Shown here: in pieces, positions 17,014 through 25,400 of the stretch
Position numbering within the stretch: position 1 is the first letter of the stretch
Layout: each line of letters begins with the position of its first letter
Source: Nitrosomonas ureae
GTDB taxonomy: Bacteria; Pseudomonadota; Gammaproteobacteria; Burkholderiales; Nitrosomonadaceae
DNA: 52,231 bases
Assembly: GCF_900108305.1 (NCBI RefSeq)
Contig: NZ_FNUX01000022.1
Coordinates: 1-52,231, forward strand
Reading direction: 5' to 3'
Position numbers and translations under genes: made by a program
Notes under the pieces: generated by a model
Told to the model about the DNA's origin: nothing
The model's input: only the letters and a program-made list of their open reading frames with translations
Databases searched by the model: none

Positions 17014-18468
17014 ATGAACCTGAATATTCACCCCATTATCCTCTCCGGCGGTAGCGGCACCCGGCTGTGGCCATTGTCCCGGGCCAATTATCCCAAACAG
17101 TTGCTCCCGCTCGTGGGTAAGGAAACCATGTTGCAAGTCACCCTTGGCCGGGCTGCAAGATTGCAGAATGTGCAAGCGCCGATATTGGTGTGTAATTCCG
17201 AGCATCGATTTCTGATTCAGGAGCAATGTGAAGCGATTAATATCAAACCGGAAGCAATCTATCTCGAATCAATCGGACGCAACACCGCACCGGCTATTGC
17301 GCTTGCGGCTTTTCATCTGACCCAGATTGACGAAAATGCCCTGATGCTCATTCTCCCTGCCGATCATGTCATCGATGATCAGGATGCGTTTGCGCAAGCT
17401 GTAGAAACAGCGAAAATCGCCGCTCAGGAAGAATATCTGGTAACTTTCGGCATTGCGCCCTCTTCGCCGGAAACCGGCTACGGTTATATTAAAACCGGTG
17501 ATGCGATTGAATTTAAAGCACCATCCCTGCTCGCCGCTTACCGCATTCAATCCTTTTTTGAGAAGCCCAACCTGGAAACCGCAACCGCTTATCTACAGGA
17601 AGGAGGTTATATGTGGAATAGCGGGATGTTCGTTTTCACAGCCAAGAATTATTTGCAAGAACTGCAACGGCATCAACCGCACATTTTCACTGCCGTTCAT
17701 CAAGCCTGGCTGGAAAGAACCACGGATCTTGGCTTTATTTTGCCGGATAAAGATGCGTTTACTGCTTCCCCATCGGATTCGATTGATTACGCGATCATGC
17801 AGGTAACCAGCCGTGCCGCTGTGGTGCCCGCACAGTTCGGCTGGAACGATGTCGGGTCCTGGGATTCTTTATGGAAAATCGCACCCAAGAATAGCGATGG
17901 CAATTTTGTCAGCGGCGATACCCTGGTACTGGATACCCAGAAAAGCTATATCCGCGCGGAAAACCGCCTGGTTACTGTCATCGGACTGGATGACATCATT
18001 GTGATCGAAACCGCCGACGCCGTGCTGGTCATGCACAAAAGCAAAACGCAACAATTGAAGAGTGCAATACAACATCTTGAATTCAATCAACGCAAGGAGC
18101 ATCTCGAACATTTGCGCATCCATCGCCCGTGGGGCTGGTATGAAGGAATTGATAAAGGCGAGCGTTTTCAAGTCAAGCGTATCATGGTCAAGCCCGGTGA
18201 AAAACTATCCCTGCAAATGCATCACCATCGTGCCGAACACTGGGTTGTCGTCAGTGGCACCGCTAAAGTCATTGTGGAAAATAAGGAAACTTTGTTTACC
18301 GAAAATCAATCGACATACATCCCCTTGGGTAAAATGCATCGCTTGGAAAATCCCGGCAGGATTCCGCTGCATTTGATCGAAGTGCAATCCGGCAGCTATC
18401 TCGGAGAGGATGACATCTTAAGATTTGAAGATTCTTACGGTCGAATCATCTCGTCAGAACAAGAATAG
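17014..18468 (+). CDS. manC: Mannose-1-phosphate guanylyltransferase / mannose-6-phosphate isomerase
   Basis: This 484-residue bifunctional enzyme supplies GDP-mannose for exopolysaccharide and lipopolysaccharide. The nucleotidyltransferase domain (1-290) opens with the signature IILSGGSGTRLWPLSR at residues 8-23 and contains FFEKPNLETA and YMWNSGMFVF. A left-handed beta-helix linker follows. The C-terminal cupin domain (about 360-484) has HRPWGWYEGIDKGERFQVKR, KPGEKLSLQMHHHRAEHW with metal-binding histidines, and the phosphate-site ending YLGEDDILRFEDSYGR. This is the AlgA/XanB/ManC two-domain type. It may serve the same exopolysaccharide system implied by the PEP-CTERM protein, which is inference. 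Confidence 0.95.
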   Translation: MNLNIHPIILSGGSGTRLWPLSRANYPKQLLPLVGKETMLQVTLGRAARLQNVQAPILVCNSEHRFLIQEQCEAINIKPEAIYLESIGRNTAPAIALAAFHLTQIDENALMLILPADHVIDDQDAFAQAVETAKIAAQEEYLVTFGIAPSSPETGYGYIKTGDAIEFKAPSLLAAYRIQSFFEKPNLETATAYLQEGGYMWNSGMFVFTAKNYLQELQRHQPHIFTAVHQAWLERTTDLGFILPDKDAFTASPSDSIDYAIMQVTSRAAVVPAQFGWNDVGSWDSLWKIAPKNSDGNFVSGDTLVLDTQKSYIRAENRLVTVIGLDDIIVIETADAVLVMHKSKTQQLKSAIQHLEFNQRKEHLEHLRIHRPWGWYEGIDKGERFQVKRIMVKPGEKLSLQMHHHRAEHWVVVSGTAKVIVENKETLFTENQSTYIPLGKMHRLENPGRIPLHLIEVQSGSYLGEDDILRFEDSYGRIISSEQE

Positions 18469-18504
18469 AACTTAGGAATAGTTGATGTTGCGATCAGCTT
18501 TCAA

Positions 18505-19938
18505 TCAACAAAACAAGCTTCTCAACCATAATTCCAGATTTCTCGTCGCGACCACGTCATCACGATTATAGCCAAGAATTTCAGTTTTCAATTTTTGCCT
18601 CTCACGCGAATTGGTTTCTAAGAGAAAACGATTAAATTGCACCACTGACCATTGCGATCCGGATTCTTTATTTTCCCATTGAAAGTTAACCAAGTCCGGA
18701 TGTTTGCAAATATCCTTCAGACCATATCCCTGCAAGGGCAAAACCAGGCAATTCAGCACCGGATTCTGTATGTCAAACAAAGGACTATTCTGACCCAGCA
18801 ACCACGTCACTGTGGTGTGGCTTTCCATAGCGTAGCGTTCGGCATACTTCCGGATAGTGGCTTTCTCGTGATTCGAATAATGTGCAAGCACTATCGAAGG
18901 ATATAAGGAACGATACGCTTCAACCTTCTGCAGGAAACCTGACCAACCTTCGTAATCACTTGTTTCATCGTCAGTCCAGACATAATCAAAATTATCCTTG
19001 GTATACTCTGGTAACAGAAAACCCCATAGATACACATGACGCTCGCGATTTCTGGTTAGCGGATTATCTTCAATGTCAAAATGAATCCAGGTTCCCTCCG
19101 GCAGAACTGCTTTATCCAGTGGATATACCTTACCGCTCAGAAAAGATTGGGCTTGCAGGATAGCGCGGTTTTTTCTTTTACTGCCCTTGAGATAAGGTAC
19201 ATCGGGTACAGTTTCGATTGTACTCGCGGCCAGCTGGGAAATGGTCGAAATACCGGCATTCGTTAAAGCGTCAGCGGCTTTGCCATGAACGCCATAGAGC
19301 AACGAGATATCTTCACGCGCCTCAAATTCCGGACGGCAATGCGCCTCATAAGGACAAATACGGCATTTGCTGTGACTATAACGTACCGATGGTTGCTGTT
19401 TTAGCTCAAGCAAGGCTCTCATGCGGGTAATAAATTCGTCGACCAGCAATTCAACCTCGTCACCCAGCAATGCAGTACGGCCATCTCCAAGAAAAACCAT
19501 GGCAGGCAATCCATTTCCCAGTAATCGCCGATAGATTCCCAATTGAATCTGAATTGCTTTTTTGTTTTCACTCAGTGAAAGCTTCGCATCTGCAGATTGG
19601 TATTGACCACTTTCCTGTCGAATCAGAAAATCAGGATAACCCACCAATCCTTGATGCTCATCCACAAGCCGTCCTTGATATATAACTGGAGCACCCTGTT
19701 GGATCAAAGCTTGCGTATGCTCGATGGATGTTGCTTGAGCTACTGGAAACTGATTTTTCAGTTTGGTCAGCATGGCTGCTTCATGCGCCAAACCACGATC
19801 ACTCAGCAGCTGATTAAACGCATCGGGTTCATACGCAGTAGGTTGATGCTTATCCAGCCATACACGGCGGGAACAGGAGATCCATGCGGCGGCATCACTC
19901 GGTTTGATTAGTATTCGAGTAGATTGGTTGGTAGTCAT
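18505..19938 (-). CDS. TM0106-type nuclease: Cas4/RecB-like domain fused to an RNase H-like domain
   Basis: This 477-residue protein combines two nuclease folds. The N-terminal half (about 1-215) is Cas4/RecB-like: a lone cysteine in WISCSRRVW near residue 18, GYPDFLIRQ and SADAKLSLSENKK as the PD-(D/E)xK core, and a C-x2-C-x5-C cluster (HSKCRICPYEAHCRP) that could hold an Fe-S cluster with the first cysteine. The C-terminal half (about 280-470) is a DEDD-type RNase H-like domain with IHFDIEDNP, ADYSN-like LAHYSNHEKATIRKYAE and GYNRDDVVATRNLELW. The ATG at 19938 (MTTNQSTRIL) is preferred over the longer frame from 20013. There are no CRISPR repeats nearby. The cellular role of this family is not settled. 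Confidence 0.85.
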   Translation of the reverse strand: MTTNQSTRILIKPSDAAAWISCSRRVWLDKHQPTAYEPDAFNQLLSDRGLAHEAAMLTKLKNQFPVAQATSIEHTQALIQQGAPVIYQGRLVDEHQGLVGYPDFLIRQESGQYQSADAKLSLSENKKAIQIQLGIYRRLLGNGLPAMVFLGDGRTALLGDEVELLVDEFITRMRALLELKQQPSVRYSHSKCRICPYEAHCRPEFEAREDISLLYGVHGKAADALTNAGISTISQLAASTIETVPDVPYLKGSKRKNRAILQAQSFLSGKVYPLDKAVLPEGTWIHFDIEDNPLTRNRERHVYLWGFLLPEYTKDNFDYVWTDDETSDYEGWSGFLQKVEAYRSLYPSIVLAHYSNHEKATIRKYAERYAMESHTTVTWLLGQNSPLFDIQNPVLNCLVLPLQGYGLKDICKHPDLVNFQWENKESGSQWSVVQFNRFLLETNSRERQKLKTEILGYNRDDVVATRNLELWLRSLFC

Positions 19939-20003
19939 GGCGCTATTCAAAAGCTCCAGAATAAAACCGCCTATTTTATCGGACTTAGCCGATGGGCATT
20001 GAG

Positions 20004-20204
20004 CTAAGTCCATAGCTCTTGCAATATTTTTCCGGATGCGCCAACCGCAATGACACCACGGACTTCAGAAGAAGTCATATTATTCATCTTGTCAGCTGGA
20101 TAACTATTTTCATTCATCGCTTCATGATGAAATTCCGTAATACTGGCGAATACTTCGGCAATCAAATTGGAGTAATCCATCATCTGCTGGTATACTGCCC
20201 GCAC
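20004..20204 (-). CDS. Small uncharacterised protein
   Basis: A minus-strand frame of up to 66 codons (GTG 20204; ATG at 20183 or 20180 more likely, giving 58-59 residues) lies between 4.5S RNA and the nuclease gene. The product includes MDYSNLIAEVFASITEFHHE and ends EVRGVIAVGASGKILQELWT. Codon use resembles the neighbours and no other gene overlaps it. I do not recognise the sequence; the last stretch has a beta-hairpin look. It would be expressed from the region divergent from the 4.5S RNA gene and could share a transcript with the nuclease 66 bases downstream. Confidence 0.4.
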   Translation of the reverse strand: MRAVYQQMMDYSNLIAEVFASITEFHHEAMNENSYPADKMNNMTSSEVRGVIAVGASGKILQELWT

Positions 20205-20222
20205 TGTTTCAATAAGTTTTAT

Positions 20223-20321
20223 GGCGGGCCTCCCCGCATTGCAAAGTAGTGAATCGGGTCAGGTCCGGAAGGAAGCAGCCACAGCTATTTATTGCGAGTG
20301 CCGGGGGTCTGGCTCGCCACC
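20223..20321 (+). ncRNA. ffs: Signal recognition particle RNA (4.5S RNA)
   Basis: The invariant SRP domain IV sequence GGTCAGGTCCGGAAGGAAGC is present at 20258-20277, followed by AGCC, forming the Ffh-binding loop. The flanks pair as a long hairpin: GGCGGGCC at 20223-20230 with GGCTCGCC at 20311-20318, and inner segments such as CCCCGC with GCCGGGGG. The length of about 99 bases fits the small bacterial 4.5S class. The RNA binds Ffh to deliver nascent inner-membrane proteins. The exact ends are estimated from pairing. It is followed by dnaX, an arrangement common in proteobacteria. Confidence 0.95.
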
Positions 20322-20403
20322 CGATGCAAATTGAAATTTTCATTTTTCTTTGTGCATTGCGGGCTGGTTTAATCGGATGCCATTCGCTTTTCAAATCTAA
20401 CAA

Positions 20404-22020
20404 GTGTCTCAAACACAGGTCCTTGCGCGCACATGGCGCCCAAGAAATTTCACAGAACTGACTGGACAGGAACATGTAGTCAGAGCCTTGACTAATGCGC
20501 TTGAACAAAACAGGCTGCATCACGCCTACTTGCTGACCGGAACACGTGGTGTCGGCAAAACAACTATCGCCCGTATCCTGGCCAAATCCCTCAACTGTGA
20601 AACAGGTATAACCGCAACACCATGCGGCACTTGCGCGACATGCGTGCAAATTGATTCCGGAAGCTTCATTGATCTGATTGAATTGGATGCGGCTTCAAAT
20701 ACTCAAGTCGATAACATGCGCGAACTGCTGGAAAATGCGCTATATGCCCCTACCTGCGGTCGTTACAAGATTTATATCATTGACGAAGTACACATGCTCT
20801 CCAAGTCGGCGTTCAATGCCATGCTAAAAACGTTGGAAGAGCCGCCGGCGCATGTCAAATTCATACTCGCAACCACCGATCAGCAGAAAATTCCCATCAC
20901 GGTCTTATCGCGTTGTTTGCAATTTAATCTGAAGCAAATTCCGCAAACCCAAATTACCGATCACTTGAAGAAAATACTGGCACAAGAAAAAATCCCGTGC
21001 GATATCATATCACTGCAGCTGGTCGCTCACGCGGCACAAGGCAGCATGCGGGATGCATTAAGCTTACTGGATCAAGCCATTGCTTTCGGGGCAGGTAAAA
21101 TTGAAGAAGCCAGCGTACGGGATATGCTAGGTGTCATTGACCATAGCTACCTGTTTGATTTACTGGACGCCTTGGTACAGAAGAATGGCCTGAAATTATT
21201 ATCATTGGCCGATGAAATGGAAGCGCAGTGCCTTTCATTCGATTACGCATTACAGGATCTGGCAGTTATCCTGCACCGTATCGCGCTGGCGCAAGCCGTC
21301 CCTCAAGCAATTGGCGAGGATATTCCCGGCTATGTTCGCATCAATGCACTGGCGAAAATGCTGATGCCCGACGATATTCAGTTATTTTATCAAATCACGC
21401 TGCACGGACGCGGTGATCTAAGTCTGGCACCCGATGAATATGCCGGTTTTACCATGACATTACTCCGCATGCTTACCTTCATGCCGGAGAATCTTGCAAC
21501 ACATCAACAATTGCCGCAAGTTCCCTCCAGAAGCGCCGGGCAATCCGTAAAAACCGGACAGGAATCGCAGCCCATCCCGAAGCATATGGCTCGGCCCGTA
21601 CCGGCTGACAATTCCGATCTTACTTGGCCGCAACTGACTCAACGATTAAAGCTTGCAGGAATGGCTAAAATGCTGGCACAACATAGTGAAGCCAAAATTC
21701 TTTCAGCTGATAAAATAGAGCTCTGCGTGCCGGATGCGCATAAGCACCTGCTGGAAAAGAAATATCAGGATAAAATCCAGTTTGCACTGAATACTTTTTT
21801 TGGTAAACCTATCGTACTTGATTTTTTCGTGGGCAGTATTACAGGATTGACGCCTGCGGCAATACAACAGCGCACAGAAGAAGAAAAACAGGCACAAGCC
21901 ATTACAGCAATGGAAAAAGATCCCGTTGTGCAAGAGCTGATCGAACAATTTGATGCCAAATTAATTATTCCTTCAATTAAACCCATTCAAAACAAAGGAG
22001 ACAGCAATGATGAGAGGTAA
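20404..22020 (+). CDS. dnaX: DNA polymerase III clamp-loader subunit tau/gamma
   Basis: DnaX is the ATPase motor of the clamp loader that places the beta clamp on DNA. The 538-residue protein starts at GTG 20404 ([20 protein letters not shown]). It has the P-loop GTRGVGKT at residues 46-53, zinc cysteines C65, C74, C77 and C80, Walker [21 protein letters not shown], and a sensor arginine region ending LSRCLQFNL. The C-terminal part after about 370 is the variable tau-specific region with a conserved final domain. I saw no A-AAA-AAG heptamer of the E. coli kind, so programmed production of a short gamma form is not indicated. Its end overlaps the ybaB start. Confidence 0.95.
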   Translation: MSQTQVLARTWRPRNFTELTGQEHVVRALTNALEQNRLHHAYLLTGTRGVGKTTIARILAKSLNCETGITATPCGTCATCVQIDSGSFIDLIELDAASNTQVDNMRELLENALYAPTCGRYKIYIIDEVHMLSKSAFNAMLKTLEEPPAHVKFILATTDQQKIPITVLSRCLQFNLKQIPQTQITDHLKKILAQEKIPCDIISLQLVAHAAQGSMRDALSLLDQAIAFGAGKIEEASVRDMLGVIDHSYLFDLLDALVQKNGLKLLSLADEMEAQCLSFDYALQDLAVILHRIALAQAVPQAIGEDIPGYVRINALAKMLMPDDIQLFYQITLHGRGDLSLAPDEYAGFTMTLLRMLTFMPENLATHQQLPQVPSRSAGQSVKTGQESQPIPKHMARPVPADNSDLTWPQLTQRLKLAGMAKMLAQHSEAKILSADKIELCVPDAHKHLLEKKYQDKIQFALNTFFGKPIVLDFFVGSITGLTPAAIQQRTEEEKQAQAITAMEKDPVVQELIEQFDAKLIIPSIKPIQNKGDSNDER

Positions 22021-22333
22021 TCTGGGAAATATGATGAAACAAGCTCAAATGGTGCAGGAAAACATGCGTCAGATGCAGGAAAAACTCGCCACTATTGAAG
22101 TGGAAGGGCAATCCGGAGCGGGCATGGTCAAGGTCATTATGACCTGCCGTCATGATGTCAAAAGAGTCATCATTGATGACAGCCTTGTCGGTGACGATAA
22201 AGAAATGCTCGAAGATCTCGTTGCAGCAGCTTTTAATGATGCCGTGCGGCGCGTGGAAGCGACAACTCAGGAAAAAATGGCGGAACTGAGTAGCGGGTTA
22301 GGTTTACCTCCTGGCATTAAATTGCCTTTCTAA
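22007..22333 (+). CDS. ybaB: YbaB/EbfC family nucleoid-associated protein
   Basis: This 108-residue protein is a small DNA-binding dimer that coats the nucleoid. The family pattern is clear: [20 protein letters not shown] helix at the start, [20 protein letters not shown] strand region, [20 protein letters not shown] helix, and [12 protein letters not shown] at the end. It overlaps the last 14 bases of dnaX and has a strong AAAGGAGA ribosome site inside dnaX, so translation is coupled. The usual third gene of this cluster, recR, does not follow; the next gene is the large RTX-type protein. Confidence 0.95.
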   Translation: MMRGNLGNMMKQAQMVQENMRQMQEKLATIEVEGQSGAGMVKVIMTCRHDVKRVIIDDSLVGDDKEMLEDLVAAAFNDAVRRVEATTQEKMAELSSGLGLPPGIKLPF

Positions 22334-22468
22334 AGCAACTTCCCTCATTCTGATAATATAAGATAATTTTTTTACCTTATTAGAGTAATTCCTTTACCCA
22401 TTCATTGAGTAGAATCAAATTATTATACGCAGCTCTCGAGCGCTGCCAGTAAAAATTTGAGGAAAACC

Positions 22469-25400
22469 ATGAATGACAGGCAGCTGGAAATCGTGCAAAC
22501 AGTTGTGGCAATGTTCAATGCAGCGCCAGGTGCACACTATTTAAACGCATTTGTTTCGTTTCTTGGCAACACTGGCAGTTCGGTAAAAGAACTGGCCAGT
22601 ATCCTTGCACAGACCGATGTATTTAAACAATCACTCTATTCCGATACATTATCCCATTCCGAGTTTGCGCATCAATTTGTAAATAATACCGTTGGCTTAT
22701 TGGTTAACAATAAGGATAAGCTATGGGCCGCATCAGAAATAGAGAAAATGCTGGAAGCAGGCGCAAGCCGAGGGGATGTTCTGCACCAGGCAGCGACGGC
22801 ACTTGCTTCGGTTGATCCCAACAACATCCATTGGGGCGCAGCGGCTCAACGATTTAATCATAAAATCGAGGCCGCCGCTTTCTACTCGATTGATCAAGGT
22901 GGTCCAGCCACAAACTTGTCAGTTTTACAGCGGGTAATCGAAGAAATTACCGGCGACTTGGCCGCAACTAAAGCACTGTTGGCCGCCGGAGCTACAGGCA
23001 AAGTCATTGATGGTTATGTCAAAGAAGCGTTCGTTTTTGCAGATCTTGATGGCAATCGGTTGCATGATTCCGGAGAAAAAAACGCAATAACCGATGCACT
23101 GGGCAATTTTTCCATGCCCGGGATTGATGGTTTTGGTGAGCTAATCGTAACCGGGGGAATCGATATTGCCACAGGCAGGCCTTTTGAGGGGGGCATGACT
23201 GCACCAGCCGGCGCAACCCTCATCAATCCATTCACTACGCTGGTTAGCAAGTTAGTACAAGCTGATAATCTTTCTGTCGAGATTGCGAATGCCAAGATAC
23301 TTTCGTCTTTAGGCATAAATGGAGATATCAATTTACTTCATTTTGATCCTATCAAAGAAACAGTCCGTACGGATCTCGATGAAACGGCAGCTAATACTGC
23401 ACTTGTCATTCATGTCGCGTCGACTCAAATCCAAACAATAATTGGTCAAACCGCCGCACTATTGAGCGGTAGCGGCATTTCACCCGATGAGGCAATCGCA
23501 ATTGATTGGGCATATGACGCATTGGCTGCAATACTCAATACTGCTACAGAAGAATTTTCTCTAACGTCCAATCATAACATCGCCCAAGTCATTCGAAACG
23601 CCGCTTTCTTATCAGATGCAGACGATGCCATATTGATCAAAGCTGCCATATTGTTAGATGATGCCACACAAACCATTACGAATTTAAGCCAAAAAATTAT
23701 TAATATATCCCAAAGTAATGTCAGTAAATTAAAAATGCTATCGAATATAGCGGCATTACAAATTGTTGCCGAAGACATTGAAATTGCGATGCAATCAGGT
23801 GCTGCGCAAGGAAACATCAAAGGTACGGTAATCAACGCGACAGGAACACAGCTTACTAGCGCCATCGCAGCAGCTGGCACAAAAATAGGTGATGTAAACG
23901 GCGATGGAAAATCTGATGCACGATCGCCCTCTTCTTCCGCATCATCTACTAAGACCCATTATCTGGCGACCAATGCTACTGCATTCTCAGGTACTGCTGC
24001 AAACGATATTTTGTCAGTTTCCACAGCATCAACCTGGACGTCTCTCGTAATGACCGCCGTTATATTGGATGGCGGGGGCGGCACTAACACGTTAAGCGTA
24101 CAAGACGGTTCCAGTATTGCACTTGCGATAGTGATTAATTTTCCTAATCTACTTTTTGATGCTACCGGCGCTATAGGAACCACCAATGTAACCATGTCTG
24201 CCGCGCAAAACCAGAGCTTCACCGGCACCGTCACCGCTCCGGGTACCGGCGGCAGCGGCGAAGAAATCACCATTGTCGGCGATGGCACGGTAACCACTCT
24301 GGCCAATATCGAAAATTATACGATCGAAGATGACGCAACCGATGCGCGCACCGTGGCGGTCATTCATGCAGCAACCCATATAACAGCCGCTTCCTCCTCC
24401 GATGCAATCACTTTCAGTTTCGGCGCACTGACTTATACCGGCACCATTAGCGGCGATACGACCGTGGACGATATCATCAGCTTGGACAATGGCGCCGATA
24501 TCAGCGGCGGAACCATCACCAACGTGGCAGCACTGACGCTGGCTTCCGGCGCATCGGTGCGACTTTCTGCCGTGCAAAACCAGAGCTTCACCGGCACCGT
24601 CACCGCTCCAGGTACCGGCGGCAGCGGCGAAGAAATCACCATTGTCGGCGATGGCACGGTAACCACTCTGGCCAATATCGAAAATTATACGATCGAAGAT
24701 GACGCAACCGATGCGCGCACCGTGGCGGTCATTCATGCAGCAACCCATATAACAGCCGTTTCCTCCTCCGATGCAATCACTTTCAGTTTCGGCGCACTGA
24801 CTTATACCGGCACCATTAGCGGCGATACGACCGTGGACGATATCATCAGTTTGGACAATGGCGCCGATATCAGCGGCGGAACCATCACCAACGTGGCAGC
24901 ACTGACGCTGGCTGCCGGCGCATCGGTGCGACTTTCTGCCGCGCAAAACCAGAGCTTCACCGGCACCGTCACCGCTCCAGGTACCGGCGGCAGCGGCGAA
25001 AACATCATCATTTCAGGAAACGGTAACATAACAGTACTGTCCAACATCGAATCCTACGAGTTGGGAGACGATACCAGCAATGCTCGTACTCTTACGCTTG
25101 GTTCCGGAGCGCTCACACTAATTGCCAATAATGCAGACGATACCATCACAGTTAATGCCACAGCTTTGGCACAAAACGTTGCATTAACTCTTGGAGCAGG
25201 CGCCTCATCGATGATTATCAGTAACTTAGCAGGAGATATTGTCGCCTCCAATCTCACCGGCACCCTAACAATTACCACGGCTAATGCAGCGGACAATAAC
25301 ATTAGCATTACCACGGGATCATCAGCCACATCGGTAAATGTTGCTGCGGGAGCTGCATCAAACAATATCAGTATTGATGCAACATCGTTAACCAACAATA

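Noticed and set aside
18505..20321. CRISPR locus suggested by the Cas4-like nuclease
   Set aside because: No repeat-spacer pattern and no cas gene occur anywhere in the window.
20404..22020. Programmed frameshift in dnaX
   Set aside because: I found no A-AAA-AAG type slippery heptamer with a following hairpin in the expected central region.
24149..24946. 265-codon minus-strand frame opposite the RTX repeats
   Set aside because: It is the mirror of a repetitive GC-periodic coding region. Its product repeats in step with the RTX repeat and has no domain; a shadow of the plus-strand gene.
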